Shown: positions 1-8,496 of the stretch, piece by piece | Position numbering within the stretch: the first letter of the stretch is position 1 | Layout: the number at the start of each line of letters is the position of its first letter | NCBI GenBank assembly: GCA_000470535.1 | Contig: CBRG010000096.1 | Span: 1-64,000 of the forward strand | Length of the DNA stretch: 64,000 bases | Direction of reading: 5' to 3' | Origin: Streptomyces sp. AW19M42 | GTDB taxonomy: Bacteria; Actinomycetota; Actinomycetes; Streptomycetales; Streptomycetaceae | Translations under genes and position numbers: made by a program | Notes under the pieces: model-generated | Told to the model about the DNA's origin: nothing | The model's database searches: none | The model's input: the letters and a program-made list of their open reading frames with translations, nothing else

Positions 1-76
1 CCCGGTTACGGGAAGGGGCGGGTAGGGGAAGGCCGGCCGCAGGCCCCCACCCACCCCGCACCCAAACCCCGCGCCC

Positions 77-862
77 CTACACCCCCGCCACAGGAATATC
101 CGCATGCCGCTGCACCCACGCATGCATCGCAATCGCCGCAGCCGCCCCCGCGTTGATCGACCGCGTCGACCCGAACTGCGCGATCGAGCACACCATCGAG
201 GCGTGCTCCCGCGCCTCCTCGGTCAGCCCCGGTCCCTCCTGCCCGAACAGCAGCACGCACCGCCGCGGCAGCTCGGTCCGCTCCAACGGCACGGCACCCG
301 GCAGATTGTCGATGCCGATGATCGGCAGCCCCTCGGCCGCGGCCCAGGCGGTCAGATCCGCGGTGTCGGGGTGGTGACGGACATGCTGGTAGCGGTCGGT
401 GACCATCGCCCCGCGACGGTTCCAGCGCCGCCGCCCCACGATGTGGATCTCCTTGGCGAGGAAGGCGTTCGCGGTGCGCACCACCGAGCCGATATTGAAG
501 TCGTGGCCCCAGTTCTCCACCGCCACATGGAAATCGTGCCGCCGCAGATCCAGATCGGCGACGATCGCCTCCCGGGTCCAGTACCGGTACGCATCGCCCA
601 CATTGCGCCGGTCGCCGTGGGCGAGCAGCTCGGGGTCGTAATGCTCGCCCACGGGCCAGGGCAGCGGGTGCGGCCCGACGCCGATCTCCGTCCCGAACCC
701 GTCGTCGTACTGAGCCGGCTCATCCACCACGGACGATTCGGCCGGCACGGACGACATCTCCACCGCTGACGAATCGGCCGCCACGGACTCATCGGTCGAC
801 GGATTCCTATTGGTACCACTGGTACCGCTGGTACTGCCGGTGCTACCGGTCTCGCTGCTCAC
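77..862 (-). CDS. TrmH/SpoU-family RNA 2'-O-methyltransferase
   Basis: SAM-dependent 2'-O-ribose methyltransferase of the SPOUT fold, expected to act on tRNA or rRNA in the cytoplasm. The three SpoU motifs are visible: NIGSVVRTANAF near residue 120, LLFGQEGPGL near 205 and a C-terminal STRSINAGAAAAIAMHAW. The first 50 residues are a Ser/Gly/Thr-rich disordered extension unlike the compact family core. The GTG start at 862 overlaps the stop of the upstream HTTM gene by four bases (GTGA), so the two are translationally coupled. The exact RNA target cannot be told from sequence. Confidence 0.85.
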   Translation of the reverse strand: MSSETGSTGSTSGTSGTNRNPSTDESVAADSSAVEMSSVPAESSVVDEPAQYDDGFGTEIGVGPHPLPWPVGEHYDPELLAHGDRRNVGDAYRYWTREAIVADLDLRRHDFHVAVENWGHDFNIGSVVRTANAFLAKEIHIVGRRRWNRRGAMVTDRYQHVRHHPDTADLTAWAAAEGLPIIGIDNLPGAVPLERTELPRRCVLLFGQEGPGLTEEAREHASMVCSIAQFGSTRSINAGAAAAIAMHAWVQRHADIPVAGV

Positions 863-2160
863 CCGACGAGCGTATGACCCCCACTGCCGCTGTGCTCCGG
901 TGCCTCCCGCTCCTCGGCCCCGTCCCTGGGCCCCGGGGCCTTGCCGCGCCCCCGGGACAGCAGCTCCCGTCCGAGGGCCGCCCTGCCCCCCAGCCACACC
1001 AGGAAGACGGTCGGCAGGAAGACGGCGTCCGCGGCGATCATGGCCATCGAGAAGAAGGGCAGCCCCAGCAGCAGGGCGATACCGGCGTGCTCTCCGATCA
1101 TCACGACGAGCAGGACGTTCTTGACCCGTCGGTTGAAGAGGGTGAACGGGAACGCGACCTGCACGATGACCGTGGCGTACGTCAGCACCATCACCATCAC
1201 CCCGCTTGAGGCGAGGATGTCCGAGAGGGCGGGCCACGGCGTGAAGTAGTGCAGCTGGAGCGGGAAGTACAGCGCCGTGCCGTCCTGCCACCTCGACCCC
1301 TGGATCTTGTACCAGCCCGCGGTGGAGTAGATCAGGCAGACCTCAGCCATGATCACGACGAGGGTGGCGTTGTGCGCGAGGTTGGCGATGACGTCGAGCA
1401 GGGTGCGCGGCTCGCTGTGCGGCGCGTACCGGTTCAAGGCCCACCAGACGCCGTGCCCGGTCCACAGAATCCAGAACAGCACCGGGAGCCACACGGTTCC
1501 GCCCAGGTTGTCCGTCACCGTGGCCCAGACCAGCACGGCCCCGAACGCCACCCACAGCAGCGGGCCGGCCACGTCCCCGCGCGGCGAGCGCCCGCCCGCG
1601 TCCACGTCCACTTCCGCGTCCCCGTCCGCATCTCCGTCCGCCGTCAGCGCCGCCCGCGCCCGGCGCGCCGCACGGCGGGCGTCCAGCGACCAGACCTGCC
1701 CGCACCGGGTCAGCACCAGGTAGATCGCCATCAGGTGCAGGACGTTGTCGCCGCCGTCGCCCATGAAGATGCTGCGATTCTGCAGCGACAGCACTCCGGC
1801 CATGAACAGGACGGACATGGCGCGGGAGTGCCAGCCCACCAGCAGCAGCGCGGCGGCGATCAGCGCCAGGGCGTAGACGATCTCGAACCAGACGGTGCTG
1901 CCCGTCCACATGAGGGTGGTGAAGGCCTGGTTGTTCGAGATCAGCTGTTCCGCCATGTCCCAGCGCCACGGGGCGTCGGGGCCGTACATCTCGTGCCGGT
2001 GCGGCAGCTCCCGCAGCAGGAACAGCAGGTACGTGGCGGAGAAGCCGATCCGGATGACGGCGCTCTGGTACGGACCGAGGGACGAGGTGGTGATGCGCTG
2101 GATACCGCGGGCGAGCCCGCGCGTGCGGCGGGGCGTGCTCACTGGTCCGGGCGTGCTCAC
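859..2160 (-). CDS. HTTM-domain integral membrane protein
   Basis: About 433 residues with many hydrophobic segments in the arrangement of HTTM (horizontally transferred transmembrane) proteins, which are related to vitamin-K-dependent gamma-carboxylase. The reaction in bacteria is not established for most members. It is coupled by overlap to a DUF5819 gene upstream and to a TrmH-type gene downstream. GTG at 2160 overlaps the upstream stop and is the preferred start; a second GTG at 2142 lies in the second copy of an 18-bp tandem duplication. HTTM and DUF5819 proteins are commonly paired in actinobacteria, suggesting a joint membrane function. Confidence 0.8.
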   Translation of the reverse strand: MSTPGPVSTPRRTRGLARGIQRITTSSLGPYQSAVIRIGFSATYLLFLLRELPHRHEMYGPDAPWRWDMAEQLISNNQAFTTLMWTGSTVWFEIVYALALIAAALLLVGWHSRAMSVLFMAGVLSLQNRSIFMGDGGDNVLHLMAIYLVLTRCGQVWSLDARRAARRARAALTADGDADGDAEVDVDAGGRSPRGDVAGPLLWVAFGAVLVWATVTDNLGGTVWLPVLFWILWTGHGVWWALNRYAPHSEPRTLLDVIANLAHNATLVVIMAEVCLIYSTAGWYKIQGSRWQDGTALYFPLQLHYFTPWPALSDILASSGVMVMVLTYATVIVQVAFPFTLFNRRVKNVLLVVMIGEHAGIALLLGLPFFSMAMIAADAVFLPTVFLVWLGGRAALGRELLSRGRGKAPGPRDGAEEREAPEHSGSGGHTLVG

Positions 2161-2167
2161 TGGTCCG
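2131..2167. repeat. 18-bp tandem duplication at the HTTM start
   Basis: The unit GGCGTGCTCACTGGTCCG occurs twice back to back across the DUF5819/HTTM junction. It encodes a repeated Val-Ser-Thr-Pro-Gly-Pro and provides two in-frame GTG codons (2160 and 2142, minus strand). Confidence 0.85.
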
Positions 2168-3005
2168 TCTCCTTCGGATCCGCCGAGCCCTCGGGGAGGT
2201 CGGCTGCGGTGACGTTCCACCACGGCAGCACCCGGTAGGACGGTTTCGTGCTGATCTTCTCGTCGCTCCACGGAGGCGCCGCGACGGACCGCACCTCGGA
2301 GCGGACCTGGATCCGTTCGACGGTGCCGCCGTAGTCGTGTTCACCGAGGCGCAGCATGACTATTCGGCGGATGTACTGCTCGGAGAGGGTGCCGCGCAGC
2401 CCGTTGGTCCGGTTCTGGCTGTCGTGGGACCCGAGGTAGAAGTCCCAGCCCCGGCGGAGTTCGTTCTGCTGGACGTGGCTGGGCAGCGGGTTGCCGCGTA
2501 TCGCCTTGCCGTCCTCGCCCGAGAGACTCATCCAGGGAGTGGTACGACGGCCGTCGGGACCGGCTATCTCAGCACGCACGTGCACGGCGACGTTCTGCTG
2601 CAGCGGATTGGGGGCGAAGAGCTTCCAGTTCTGTTCGAACTCCGGATAGACCCATTCGTCCACCCCCTTGCCGTGCTGCTTGGTCAGCGTGTTGGAGGGG
2701 GCGACGTGCAGAAACACCATCGCCAGCTGAGTGCAGGTGACCAGCCCGATCACCGCGAGCGCCACAGCGGCGGCGACCTGGTACGGAAACGACAGCCCGG
2801 CCATCCCGGAACGGGACTCCGGACCAGAACCCGTACCCGCTTCCGCACCCGAAATCAGTCTCGGGCTCGGGCTCGGACTCGGCTCCGGATCGACACGGGG
2901 ATCGGGCTCGGCACGGGGGTCGGGAACCGTTGGAACCGCTCCCGAATCGGGACCGGCACCCCGTCCGTCCCTGCCGCCGACGCCCCTGTCGTCGTACGAA
3001 TCCAT
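2157..3005 (-). CDS. DUF5819 family membrane protein
   Basis: 282 residues. The first 80 are low-complexity (Pro/Asp/Ser-rich, with repeated Glu-Pro/Asp-Pro units), followed by one transmembrane helix near residues 90-115. An extracytoplasmic domain then begins WVYPEFEQNWKLFAPNPLQQN, characteristic of DUF5819. Function unknown. It ends in a GTGA overlap with the HTTM gene, so the pair is almost certainly co-transcribed and probably co-functional. The ATG start faces the divergent paa operon across a 114-bp intergenic region. Confidence 0.8.
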   Translation of the reverse strand: MDSYDDRGVGGRDGRGAGPDSGAVPTVPDPRAEPDPRVDPEPSPSPSPRLISGAEAGTGSGPESRSGMAGLSFPYQVAAAVALAVIGLVTCTQLAMVFLHVAPSNTLTKQHGKGVDEWVYPEFEQNWKLFAPNPLQQNVAVHVRAEIAGPDGRRTTPWMSLSGEDGKAIRGNPLPSHVQQNELRRGWDFYLGSHDSQNRTNGLRGTLSEQYIRRIVMLRLGEHDYGGTVERIQVRSEVRSVAAPPWSDEKISTKPSYRVLPWWNVTAADLPEGSADPKETDQ

Positions 3006-3035
3006 CCCGCCCCGATCCCCGTCGATCCCGGTCAG

Positions 3036-3044
3036 TTATCCACA
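3036..3044 (+). promoter_or_regulatory. DnaA box (TTATCCACA)
   Basis: Perfect 9-mer TTATCCACA in the divergent promoter region between the DUF5819 gene and paaA, about 45 kb from oriC. It is a single site, so its functional weight is uncertain. Confidence 0.6.
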
Positions 3045-3089
3045 GGGTTGACACCCTACGGGCCGCAGACTCACCATTGAAGTCATTGA

Positions 3090-3107
3090 ACCGAACGATC
3101 GGTCGGT
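3090..3107. promoter_or_regulatory. PaaR-like TetR-family operator before paaA
   Basis: ACCGAACGATCGGTCGGT is an imperfect palindrome (16 of 18 positions symmetric) ending 12 bp before the paaA ATG. Its core fits ACCGNNCGNNCGGT, the form I remember for the PaaR operator of actinobacteria. It sits between the start codon and any upstream promoter, so a bound repressor would block transcription. No tetR/paaR gene lies nearby. The paaA Shine-Dalgarno GGGAG follows at 3109-3113. Confidence 0.7.
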
Positions 3108-3119
3108 AGGGAGTCCGGG

Positions 3120-4181
3120 ATGGCGGCATTGACTGCGGGCCAGGCAGCGCAGGCGACAGCGGGCAGCACCGATGGGGCGGACGGGGCCCTGGTGGCTGCC
3201 TTCGACGCCGCGGTGGCGGCCGACGAGCGCATCGAGCCGCGCGACTGGATGCCCGATGCCTACCGCGCCTCACTGGTCAGGCAGATGGCCCAGCACGCCC
3301 ACTCCGAGATCATCGGCATGCAGCCCGAGGCCAACTGGATCACTCGCGCACCCTCGCTGCGCCGCAAAGCGATCCTGATCGCCAAGGTGCAGGACGAGGC
3401 GGGGCACGGCCTCTACCTCTACAGCGCGGCCGAGACCCTCGGCACCGGCCGCGAGGAGTTGCTCGACAAGCTCCACGCAGGCCGTCAGCGCTATTCGTCG
3501 ATCTTCAACTACCCCACCTTGACCTGGGCGGACGTGGGCGCGATCGGCTGGCTCGTGGACGGGGCGGCGATCACCAACCAGGTGCCCCTGTGCCGCTGCT
3601 CCTACGGCCCCTACGCCCGCGCGATGGTCCGTATCTGCAAGGAGGAGTCCTTCCACCAGCGCCAGGGCTACGAGCTGCTACTGGCCCTCAGCGGCGGCAC
3701 TGCCGCCCAGCACGAGATGGCCCAGGACGCGGTGAACCGCTGGTGGTGGCCGTCCCTGATGATGTTCGGCCCGCCGGACGACGCCTCGTCGCACTCCGCC
3801 CAGTCGATGACCTGGAAGATCAAGCGGCATTCCAACGACGAGCTGCGGCAGCGCTTCGTCGACATCTGCGTCCCGCAGGCGGAGGTACTGGGCCTCACCC
3901 TCCCTGACCCCGACCTCCGGTGGAACGAGGAGCGCGGTCAGCACGACTTCGGGGCGATCGACTGGACGGAGTTCCAGGAGGTCCTGAAGGGCAACGGCCC
4001 GTGCAACGAGGAGCGCCTCACCCAGCGCCGCCGGGCACACGAGGAAGGCGCCTGGGTCCGCGAGGCAGCCGCCGCCTACGCACAGAAGCAACAGAAGCAG
4101 CACGAGCAACACCAGCAGCACCAGCAGCACCAGCAGCACCAGCACACGACGGTCGTACCGAACGGGGAGGCGACAGCATGA
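3120..4181 (+). CDS. paaA: 1,2-phenylacetyl-CoA epoxidase, catalytic subunit PaaA
   Basis: Diiron oxygenase subunit that converts phenylacetyl-CoA to the ring 1,2-epoxide, the committing step of aerobic phenylacetate breakdown. The ferritin-like iron ligands are visible in [12 protein letters not shown] (near residue 95) and [12 protein letters not shown] (near 180). At 353 residues it is longer than typical PaaA (about 310-330): there is a 30-residue Ala-rich start and a C-terminal tail of repeated His-Gln-Gln. GGGAG at 3109 supports the ATG. First gene of paaABCDE; its stop overlaps paaB (ATGA). Confidence 0.96.
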   Translation: MAALTAGQAAQATAGSTDGADGALVAAFDAAVAADERIEPRDWMPDAYRASLVRQMAQHAHSEIIGMQPEANWITRAPSLRRKAILIAKVQDEAGHGLYLYSAAETLGTGREELLDKLHAGRQRYSSIFNYPTLTWADVGAIGWLVDGAAITNQVPLCRCSYGPYARAMVRICKEESFHQRQGYELLLALSGGTAAQHEMAQDAVNRWWWPSLMMFGPPDDASSHSAQSMTWKIKRHSNDELRQRFVDICVPQAEVLGLTLPDPDLRWNEERGQHDFGAIDWTEFQEVLKGNGPCNEERLTQRRRAHEEGAWVREAAAAYAQKQQKQHEQHQQHQQHQQHQHTTVVPNGEATA

Positions 4182-4468
4182 GCAGCTCGACCGACTGGCC
4201 GCTGTGGGAGGTGTTCGTGCGCTCGCGGCGTGGTCTCTCCCACACCCACGCCGGCAGCCTGCACGCCCCGGACGCCGAGATGGCGCTGCGCAACGCACGC
4301 GATCTGTACACGCGCCGGTCCGAAGGCGTCTCCGTCTGGGTGGTGCCGTCCACCCAGGTCACGGCGTCCTCGCCGGACGAGAAGGACACGTTCTTCGAGC
4401 CGGCCGGTGACAAGCCCTACCGGCACCCCACGTTCTACAAGATCCCGGAAGGGGTGAAGCACCTGTGA
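4178..4468 (+). CDS. paaB: 1,2-phenylacetyl-CoA epoxidase subunit PaaB
   Basis: Small 96-residue subunit required for assembly or activity of the PaaABCE complex. It shows the family pattern [22 protein letters not shown] at the start, [15 protein letters not shown] in the middle and a closing [16 protein letters not shown]. The ATG overlaps the paaA stop and its own TGA overlaps the paaC GTG, so all three are translationally coupled. GGGGAGG at 4164-4170 is the ribosome binding site. Confidence 0.96.
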   Translation: MSSSTDWPLWEVFVRSRRGLSHTHAGSLHAPDAEMALRNARDLYTRRSEGVSVWVVPSTQVTASSPDEKDTFFEPAGDKPYRHPTFYKIPEGVKHL

Positions 4469-5166
4469 CCGCGGCCCTCGCCCTGGGCGACGACGCGCTG
4501 GTGCTGTCGCACCGGCTGGGGGAGTGGGCGGGCCACGCCCCCGTGCTGGAGGAGGAGGTGGCCCTCGCCAACATCGCCCTGGACCTGCTTGGCCAGGCCC
4601 GCCTGCTGCTCTCCCTCGTCGGGGACGAGGACGAGCTGGCGTATCTGCGCGAGGAGCGCGCCTTCCGCAACGTCCAGCTGGTCGAGCAGCCGAACGGCGA
4701 CTTCGCCCACACCATCGCCCGCCAGCTCTACTTCTCCGTCCACCAGCACGGGCTGTACGAGCGGCTGGCGGCCGGTGGCAGCGAGTTCGCGGGCATCGCT
4801 GCGAAGGCCGTCAAGGAGGTCGCCTACCACCAGGACCACGCCGAACAGTGGACCCTGCGCCTCGGAGACGGCACGCCGGAGAGCCGCGACCGGATGCAGC
4901 GCGCGGTGGACGCGCTGTGGCGTTTCACCGGCGAGCTGTTCCAGCCCGTCGAAGGCGTCGAGGTGGACTGGAACGCCCTGCGGAGCGACTGGCTGGCGTC
5001 CGTCACCACCGTTCTGGAGCGGGCCACGCTGACCGTGCCGACCGGCCCGCAGTCCGGCGCCTGGACGGCCGGCGCGGGCCGCCAGGGCATCCACACGGAG
5101 CCCTTCGGCCGGATGATCGCCGAGATGCAGCATCTGCACCGCAGCCATCCGGGGGCGTCATGGTGA
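4465..5166 (+). CDS. paaC: 1,2-phenylacetyl-CoA epoxidase structural subunit PaaC
   Basis: Ferritin-like partner of PaaA; in known complexes it has lost the metal and serves as scaffold. The 233 residues include the typical LGDDALVLSHRLGEW start, a long helix ALANIALDLLGQARLLL and the VAYHQDHAEQWTLRLGDGT segment. The GTG start is set by a GTGA overlap with paaB. The C-terminus overlaps paaD by seven bases. Length is slightly below the E. coli protein (about 248). Confidence 0.95.
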   Translation: MTAALALGDDALVLSHRLGEWAGHAPVLEEEVALANIALDLLGQARLLLSLVGDEDELAYLREERAFRNVQLVEQPNGDFAHTIARQLYFSVHQHGLYERLAAGGSEFAGIAAKAVKEVAYHQDHAEQWTLRLGDGTPESRDRMQRAVDALWRFTGELFQPVEGVEVDWNALRSDWLASVTTVLERATLTVPTGPQSGAWTAGAGRQGIHTEPFGRMIAEMQHLHRSHPGASW

Positions 5167-5666
5167 CCCGGACGGCGCTGGAGGACGAGCTGCGCAGCCT
5201 CGCGGGCTCCGTCCCCGACCCGGAGCTGCCGGTGCTGACCCTGGAGGAGCTGGGCGTGCTCCGGGGTGTGGAGGTGCTGGCACCGGGCCGCGTCACGGTC
5301 CGGCTCACCCCCACCTACACCGGCTGCCCCGCGATGGAGACGATGTCCACGGACATCGAACGCGTGCTGCTCGACCACGGCATGACCGAGGTCTCCGTGG
5401 TCACCGTCCTCACCCCGGCCTGGTCCACGGACGACATCAGCGCGGAAGGGCGCCGCAAGCTCACCGAGTTCGGCATAGCGCCTCCTCGGTCGCACGACAC
5501 GTCCTCGCCGGCCGCCGGACCCGTGCCGCTCGCCCTGTCGGTGCGCTGCCCGCACTGCGGCTCCACCGATACGGAGCTGCTGAGCCGGTTCTCGTCCACT
5601 GCCTGCAAGGCGCTGCGCAGGTGTGTGGCATGCCGCGAACCGTTCGATCACTTCAAGGAGTTGTAG
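5160..5666 (+). CDS. paaD: PaaD, Fe-S/metal maturation factor of the epoxidase
   Basis: 168 residues. The N-terminal MIP18/DUF59-type domain (DPELPVLTLEELGVLRGV, then TPTYTGCPAMETM) is followed by a cysteine-rich C-terminus with CPHCG and CVAC pairs that probably bind zinc or an Fe-S cluster. PaaD is needed for phenylacetate degradation, probably by helping cluster insertion, without being part of the purified complex. ATG 5160 overlaps paaC; GTG at 5163 is an equally possible start. The stop abuts the paaE ATG. Confidence 0.93.
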   Translation: MVTRTALEDELRSLAGSVPDPELPVLTLEELGVLRGVEVLAPGRVTVRLTPTYTGCPAMETMSTDIERVLLDHGMTEVSVVTVLTPAWSTDDISAEGRRKLTEFGIAPPRSHDTSSPAAGPVPLALSVRCPHCGSTDTELLSRFSSTACKALRRCVACREPFDHFKEL

Positions 5667-6725
5667 ATGTTCCATCCGCTCCGGGTCAGCGCGATCGAAC
5701 GGCTCACGGACGATTCGGTCGCTGTCGACTTCGCCGTGCCGCCGGATCTGCGCGAGACCTTCCGCCACAGGCCGGGCCAGCACCTCAATGTCCGCTACAC
5801 CGTCGGCGGCGAGGAGGTCCGCCGCTCGTACTCGATCTGCGCACCGGCCACAGAGCAGCCGGCCGACCCGCGCCTGCGGGTCGGCATCCGGCTCGTCGAC
5901 GGCGGCGCGTTCTCCACCTACGCGCTGAAGGAGCTCGCGGTCGGCGACGAGGTCGAGGCGATGCCCCCGATGGGCCGCTTCGTTCTCACACCGCGCGCCG
6001 GACGGTTCGCGGCGGTCGTGGGCGGCAGCGGGATCACCCCGGTGCTGTCCATCGCGGCGACGCTGCTGGCGCGGGAACCCGACGCCTCGTTCTGCCTGAT
6101 CCGCAGCGACCGGACCGCCGCGTCGACGATGTTCCTGGACGAGGTCGCTGATCTCAAGGACCGTTATCCGGACCGGTTCCAGCTGGTCACCGCGCTCTCC
6201 CGGGAGGAGCAGCAGGCCGGTCTCCCCTCGGGCCGGCTGGACCACGACCGGCTCACCGGTCTGCTGCCCGCTCTGCTCCCGGTGGCCGATGTGGACGGCT
6301 GGTATCTGTGCGGTCCGCTCGGCCTGGTCCGGGCCGCCGAAGGCGCGCTGCACGGCCTGGGAGTCGAGCGGCCCCGTATCCACCAGGAGATCTTCCACGT
6401 GGACGACGGGCCCGGCGCCGCTGTCCGCCCCCGGATCGAGGCCCCGGCAGACAGCATGCTCACGGCGACCCTGGACGGCCGCTCGGGCAAGTGGCCTGTG
6501 CAGGAGGGCGAATCGCTGCTGGAGACGGTTCTCCGCAGCCGCTCGGACGCGCCGTACGCCTGCAAGGGGGGCGTATGCGGTACGTGCAGGGCCTTCCTGG
6601 TCTCGGGCGAGGTACGGATGGACCGCAACTTCGCGCTCGAACCGGAGGAGACGGGGGCCGGTTATGTGCTGGCCTGTCAGTCCCATCCGGTGACCGGGGA
6701 GGTGGAGCTCGACTTCGACCGGTGA
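5667..6725 (+). CDS. paaE: 1,2-phenylacetyl-CoA epoxidase reductase PaaE
   Basis: NADPH reductase that feeds electrons to PaaA. The layout is ferredoxin-NADP reductase-like: flavin motif RRSYSICAP near residue 52, nucleotide-binding GGSGITPVLS near 113 and YLCGP near 215. It is followed by a plant-type [2Fe-2S] domain with CKGGVCGTC near 300 and a fourth cysteine in LACQSHP. 352 residues is normal. It is the last gene of the operon; no paaG, paaZ, paaJ, paaK or paaR follows, so the rest of the pathway must be elsewhere. Confidence 0.96.
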   Translation: MFHPLRVSAIERLTDDSVAVDFAVPPDLRETFRHRPGQHLNVRYTVGGEEVRRSYSICAPATEQPADPRLRVGIRLVDGGAFSTYALKELAVGDEVEAMPPMGRFVLTPRAGRFAAVVGGSGITPVLSIAATLLAREPDASFCLIRSDRTAASTMFLDEVADLKDRYPDRFQLVTALSREEQQAGLPSGRLDHDRLTGLLPALLPVADVDGWYLCGPLGLVRAAEGALHGLGVERPRIHQEIFHVDDGPGAAVRPRIEAPADSMLTATLDGRSGKWPVQEGESLLETVLRSRSDAPYACKGGVCGTCRAFLVSGEVRMDRNFALEPEETGAGYVLACQSHPVTGEVELDFDR

Positions 6726-6787
6726 GCAAGCACTCGGCGCACCCGCCCCGCACCGCGCCACACCGCACCGCACCTGTTCCCTTCTTG

Positions 6788-6801
6788 TAGAACCTGTTCT
6801 A
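6788..6801. promoter_or_regulatory. KstR-like palindromic operator
   Basis: TAGAACCTGTTCTA is a perfect 6-2-6 palindrome that fits TNNAACNNGTTNNA, the motif I remember for the TetR-family regulator KstR of steroid catabolism in mycobacteria and rhodococci. It lies 56 bp before the acyl-CoA dehydrogenase start, where it can cover the promoter. No kstR gene is in the window. Related TetR lipid regulators may use similar sites. Confidence 0.75.
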
Positions 6802-6857
6802 TCTTGACGCTCCGTCAGGTCCGTTACGGGCACAGCGGTTCGCGGGAGGCCAGGACA

Positions 6858-8018
6858 GTGGACTTCACCTACACCGAGGAACAGCAGGCAGCCGTAGAGG
6901 CGGCACGGGCGGTCTTCTCGGGCGTCGCGCCCGACGCGGTCCCCAGCCCCGCACTCGTACCGGGTGCGGTGGCCGAGGACATCGACAGGCCGCTGTGGGC
7001 CGGCCTCGCCGCCGGGGATCTGCTGAGCCTGACGTTGTCGCCCGAGCACGGCGGGGCCGGCCTCGACCTGATCGCGCTCTGCCTGGTGCTGCGCGAGTCC
7101 GCGAAGGTCCTCGCCCGGGTCCCGCTGCTGGAGACGTGCGCGGTCGCGATGGCGCTCCAGCGCTACGCGGACCAGGGCCTGGCCGCCGAGTTGCTGCCCG
7201 GGGTCGGCCGCGGCGAGCTCGTCCTCACCGTCGGGGCCAACGGCCGCACCGGCCACGATCCGGCCGAACTCGCCGTCACCGCCCGCCCGGACGACACCAG
7301 GGACGAGGGCGACAGTTCGGAAGCCGGCTGGGTGCTGGACGGTGTGCAGTCGGCCGTGCCGTGGGCGCAGACCGCGGACTGGATCGCGGTGCCCGCCCAC
7401 ACCGGGGACGGCCGCGCCGTCGTTGCCATGGTCCGGCGCGGCCACGACGGCCTCACCATCGCGGAGCAGGTCTCCACCAGCGGCGAACTGTTCGGTGAGG
7501 TACGGCTGGACGCGGTACGGATCGCGCGCCGCGAGCTGATCGACGCCGTCGGCGCCTGGGAGTGGCTGCACGCACTGCTCACCACCGGAACCTGCGCGCT
7601 CGCGCTGGGGCTGGGTGAGGCAGTACTGGCCATGACGAGCCAGTACACCGGGAAGCGCGAGCAGTTCGGCTTCCCGGTGGCGACCTTCCAGGCCGTCGCC
7701 GTACAGGCCGCCGACCGCTACATCGACCTGCGGGCCATGGAGGTGACCCTCTGGCAGGCCGCCTGGCGGATCGCCTCCGGCGGGAGTGGCGCGCTGCCCC
7801 CGGCGGGCGATGTCGCCGTGGCGAAGATCTGGGCGTCGGACGGGGTCCGCCGGGTCGTGCAGACGGCACAGCACCTGCACGGCGGCTTCGGCGCGGACAC
7901 CGACTACCCCTTGCACCGCTTCCACGCCTGGGCGAAGCAGATCGAGCTCTCCCTCGGCCCGGCCGCCGCCCACGAGGAAGCACTGGGCGATCTACTGGCC
8001 GCGCACTCCCTGGACTGA
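6858..8018 (+). CDS. Acyl-CoA dehydrogenase family protein (FadE-like)
   Basis: FAD enzyme that introduces an alpha,beta double bond into an acyl-CoA. The 386 residues have the family order: helical N-terminal domain (FTYTEEQQAAVEAARAVF), central beta region, and C-terminal domain with the signature HLHGGFGADTDYPLHR. The GTG at 6858 is preferred because the family N-terminus begins there and AGGA precedes it. The upstream KstR-type palindrome suggests a steroid or branched acyl-CoA substrate rather than plain fatty acids; that is inference. It is separate from the paa operon by 132 bp containing its own operator. Confidence 0.88.
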   Translation: MDFTYTEEQQAAVEAARAVFSGVAPDAVPSPALVPGAVAEDIDRPLWAGLAAGDLLSLTLSPEHGGAGLDLIALCLVLRESAKVLARVPLLETCAVAMALQRYADQGLAAELLPGVGRGELVLTVGANGRTGHDPAELAVTARPDDTRDEGDSSEAGWVLDGVQSAVPWAQTADWIAVPAHTGDGRAVVAMVRRGHDGLTIAEQVSTSGELFGEVRLDAVRIARRELIDAVGAWEWLHALLTTGTCALALGLGEAVLAMTSQYTGKREQFGFPVATFQAVAVQAADRYIDLRAMEVTLWQAAWRIASGGSGALPPAGDVAVAKIWASDGVRRVVQTAQHLHGGFGADTDYPLHRFHAWAKQIELSLGPAAAHEEALGDLLAAHSLD

Positions 8019-8104
8019 CCGCAACCGCCGCGCGGGGAGCCGGAAGAGCCCGTCCGGGCCAGAGACAGCCAGGAGACACCCAGGCGCCCCCAGGCGGCGG
8101 ACGA

Positions 8105-8449
8105 TCAGACGACGAAGGCCGGGCTACCGCTGTCGGTGACCATCGGGCGCCCGGCGGCATCCCAGGCGAGCATTCCGCCGTCGATGTTCACGGCGTCGAT
8201 GCCCTGCTGCACCAGGTACTGGGTGACCTGGGCGGACCGGCCGCCGACCCGGCACATCACATGCACGCGCCGGCCGTCCTCCGCCGCCTCCGTCAGCTCA
8301 CCGAAGCGGCCCACGAAGCCGCTCATCGGGATGTGCAGGGCGCCGTCGACGTGCCCGGCCGCCCATTCGTCGTCCTCCCGTACGTCCAGCACGAGGCCGT
8401 CCGCCGGCACCGCCGTCACATCGACCGTGGGAAGCGGGCCGAGATTCAT
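8105..8449 (-). CDS. Single-domain rhodanese-like sulfurtransferase
   Basis: 114 residues forming one rhodanese domain. LDVREDDEWAAGHVDGALHIPM is the classical CH2A-like start and the catalytic loop MCRVGGRS carries the active-site cysteine near residue 80. Likely transfers sulfane sulfur to a thiol acceptor or protein partner in the cytoplasm. It is convergent with the acyl-CoA dehydrogenase and lies downstream of the J-domain gene; the 47-bp gap allows co-transcription with the latter. Confidence 0.85.
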   Translation of the reverse strand: MNLGPLPTVDVTAVPADGLVLDVREDDEWAAGHVDGALHIPMSGFVGRFGELTEAAEDGRRVHVMCRVGGRSAQVTQYLVQQGIDAVNIDGGMLAWDAAGRPMVTDSGSPAFVV

Positions 8450-8496
8450 GGATCACGCCTTCTCTCGTTGGTTACGCTCCGAAATCCCAGGAAACG

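Noticed and set aside
1-76. Possible gene or terminator at the left edge
   Set aside because: Only 76 bases of GC-rich sequence without a clear hairpin or frame; nothing can be supported.
4824-7973. A 1049-residue open frame on the minus strand across the paa operon
   Set aside because: It is antisense to five well-supported genes, has no ribosome site and its sequence is low-complexity Arg/Gly/Ala/Asp, typical of GC-rich shadow frames.
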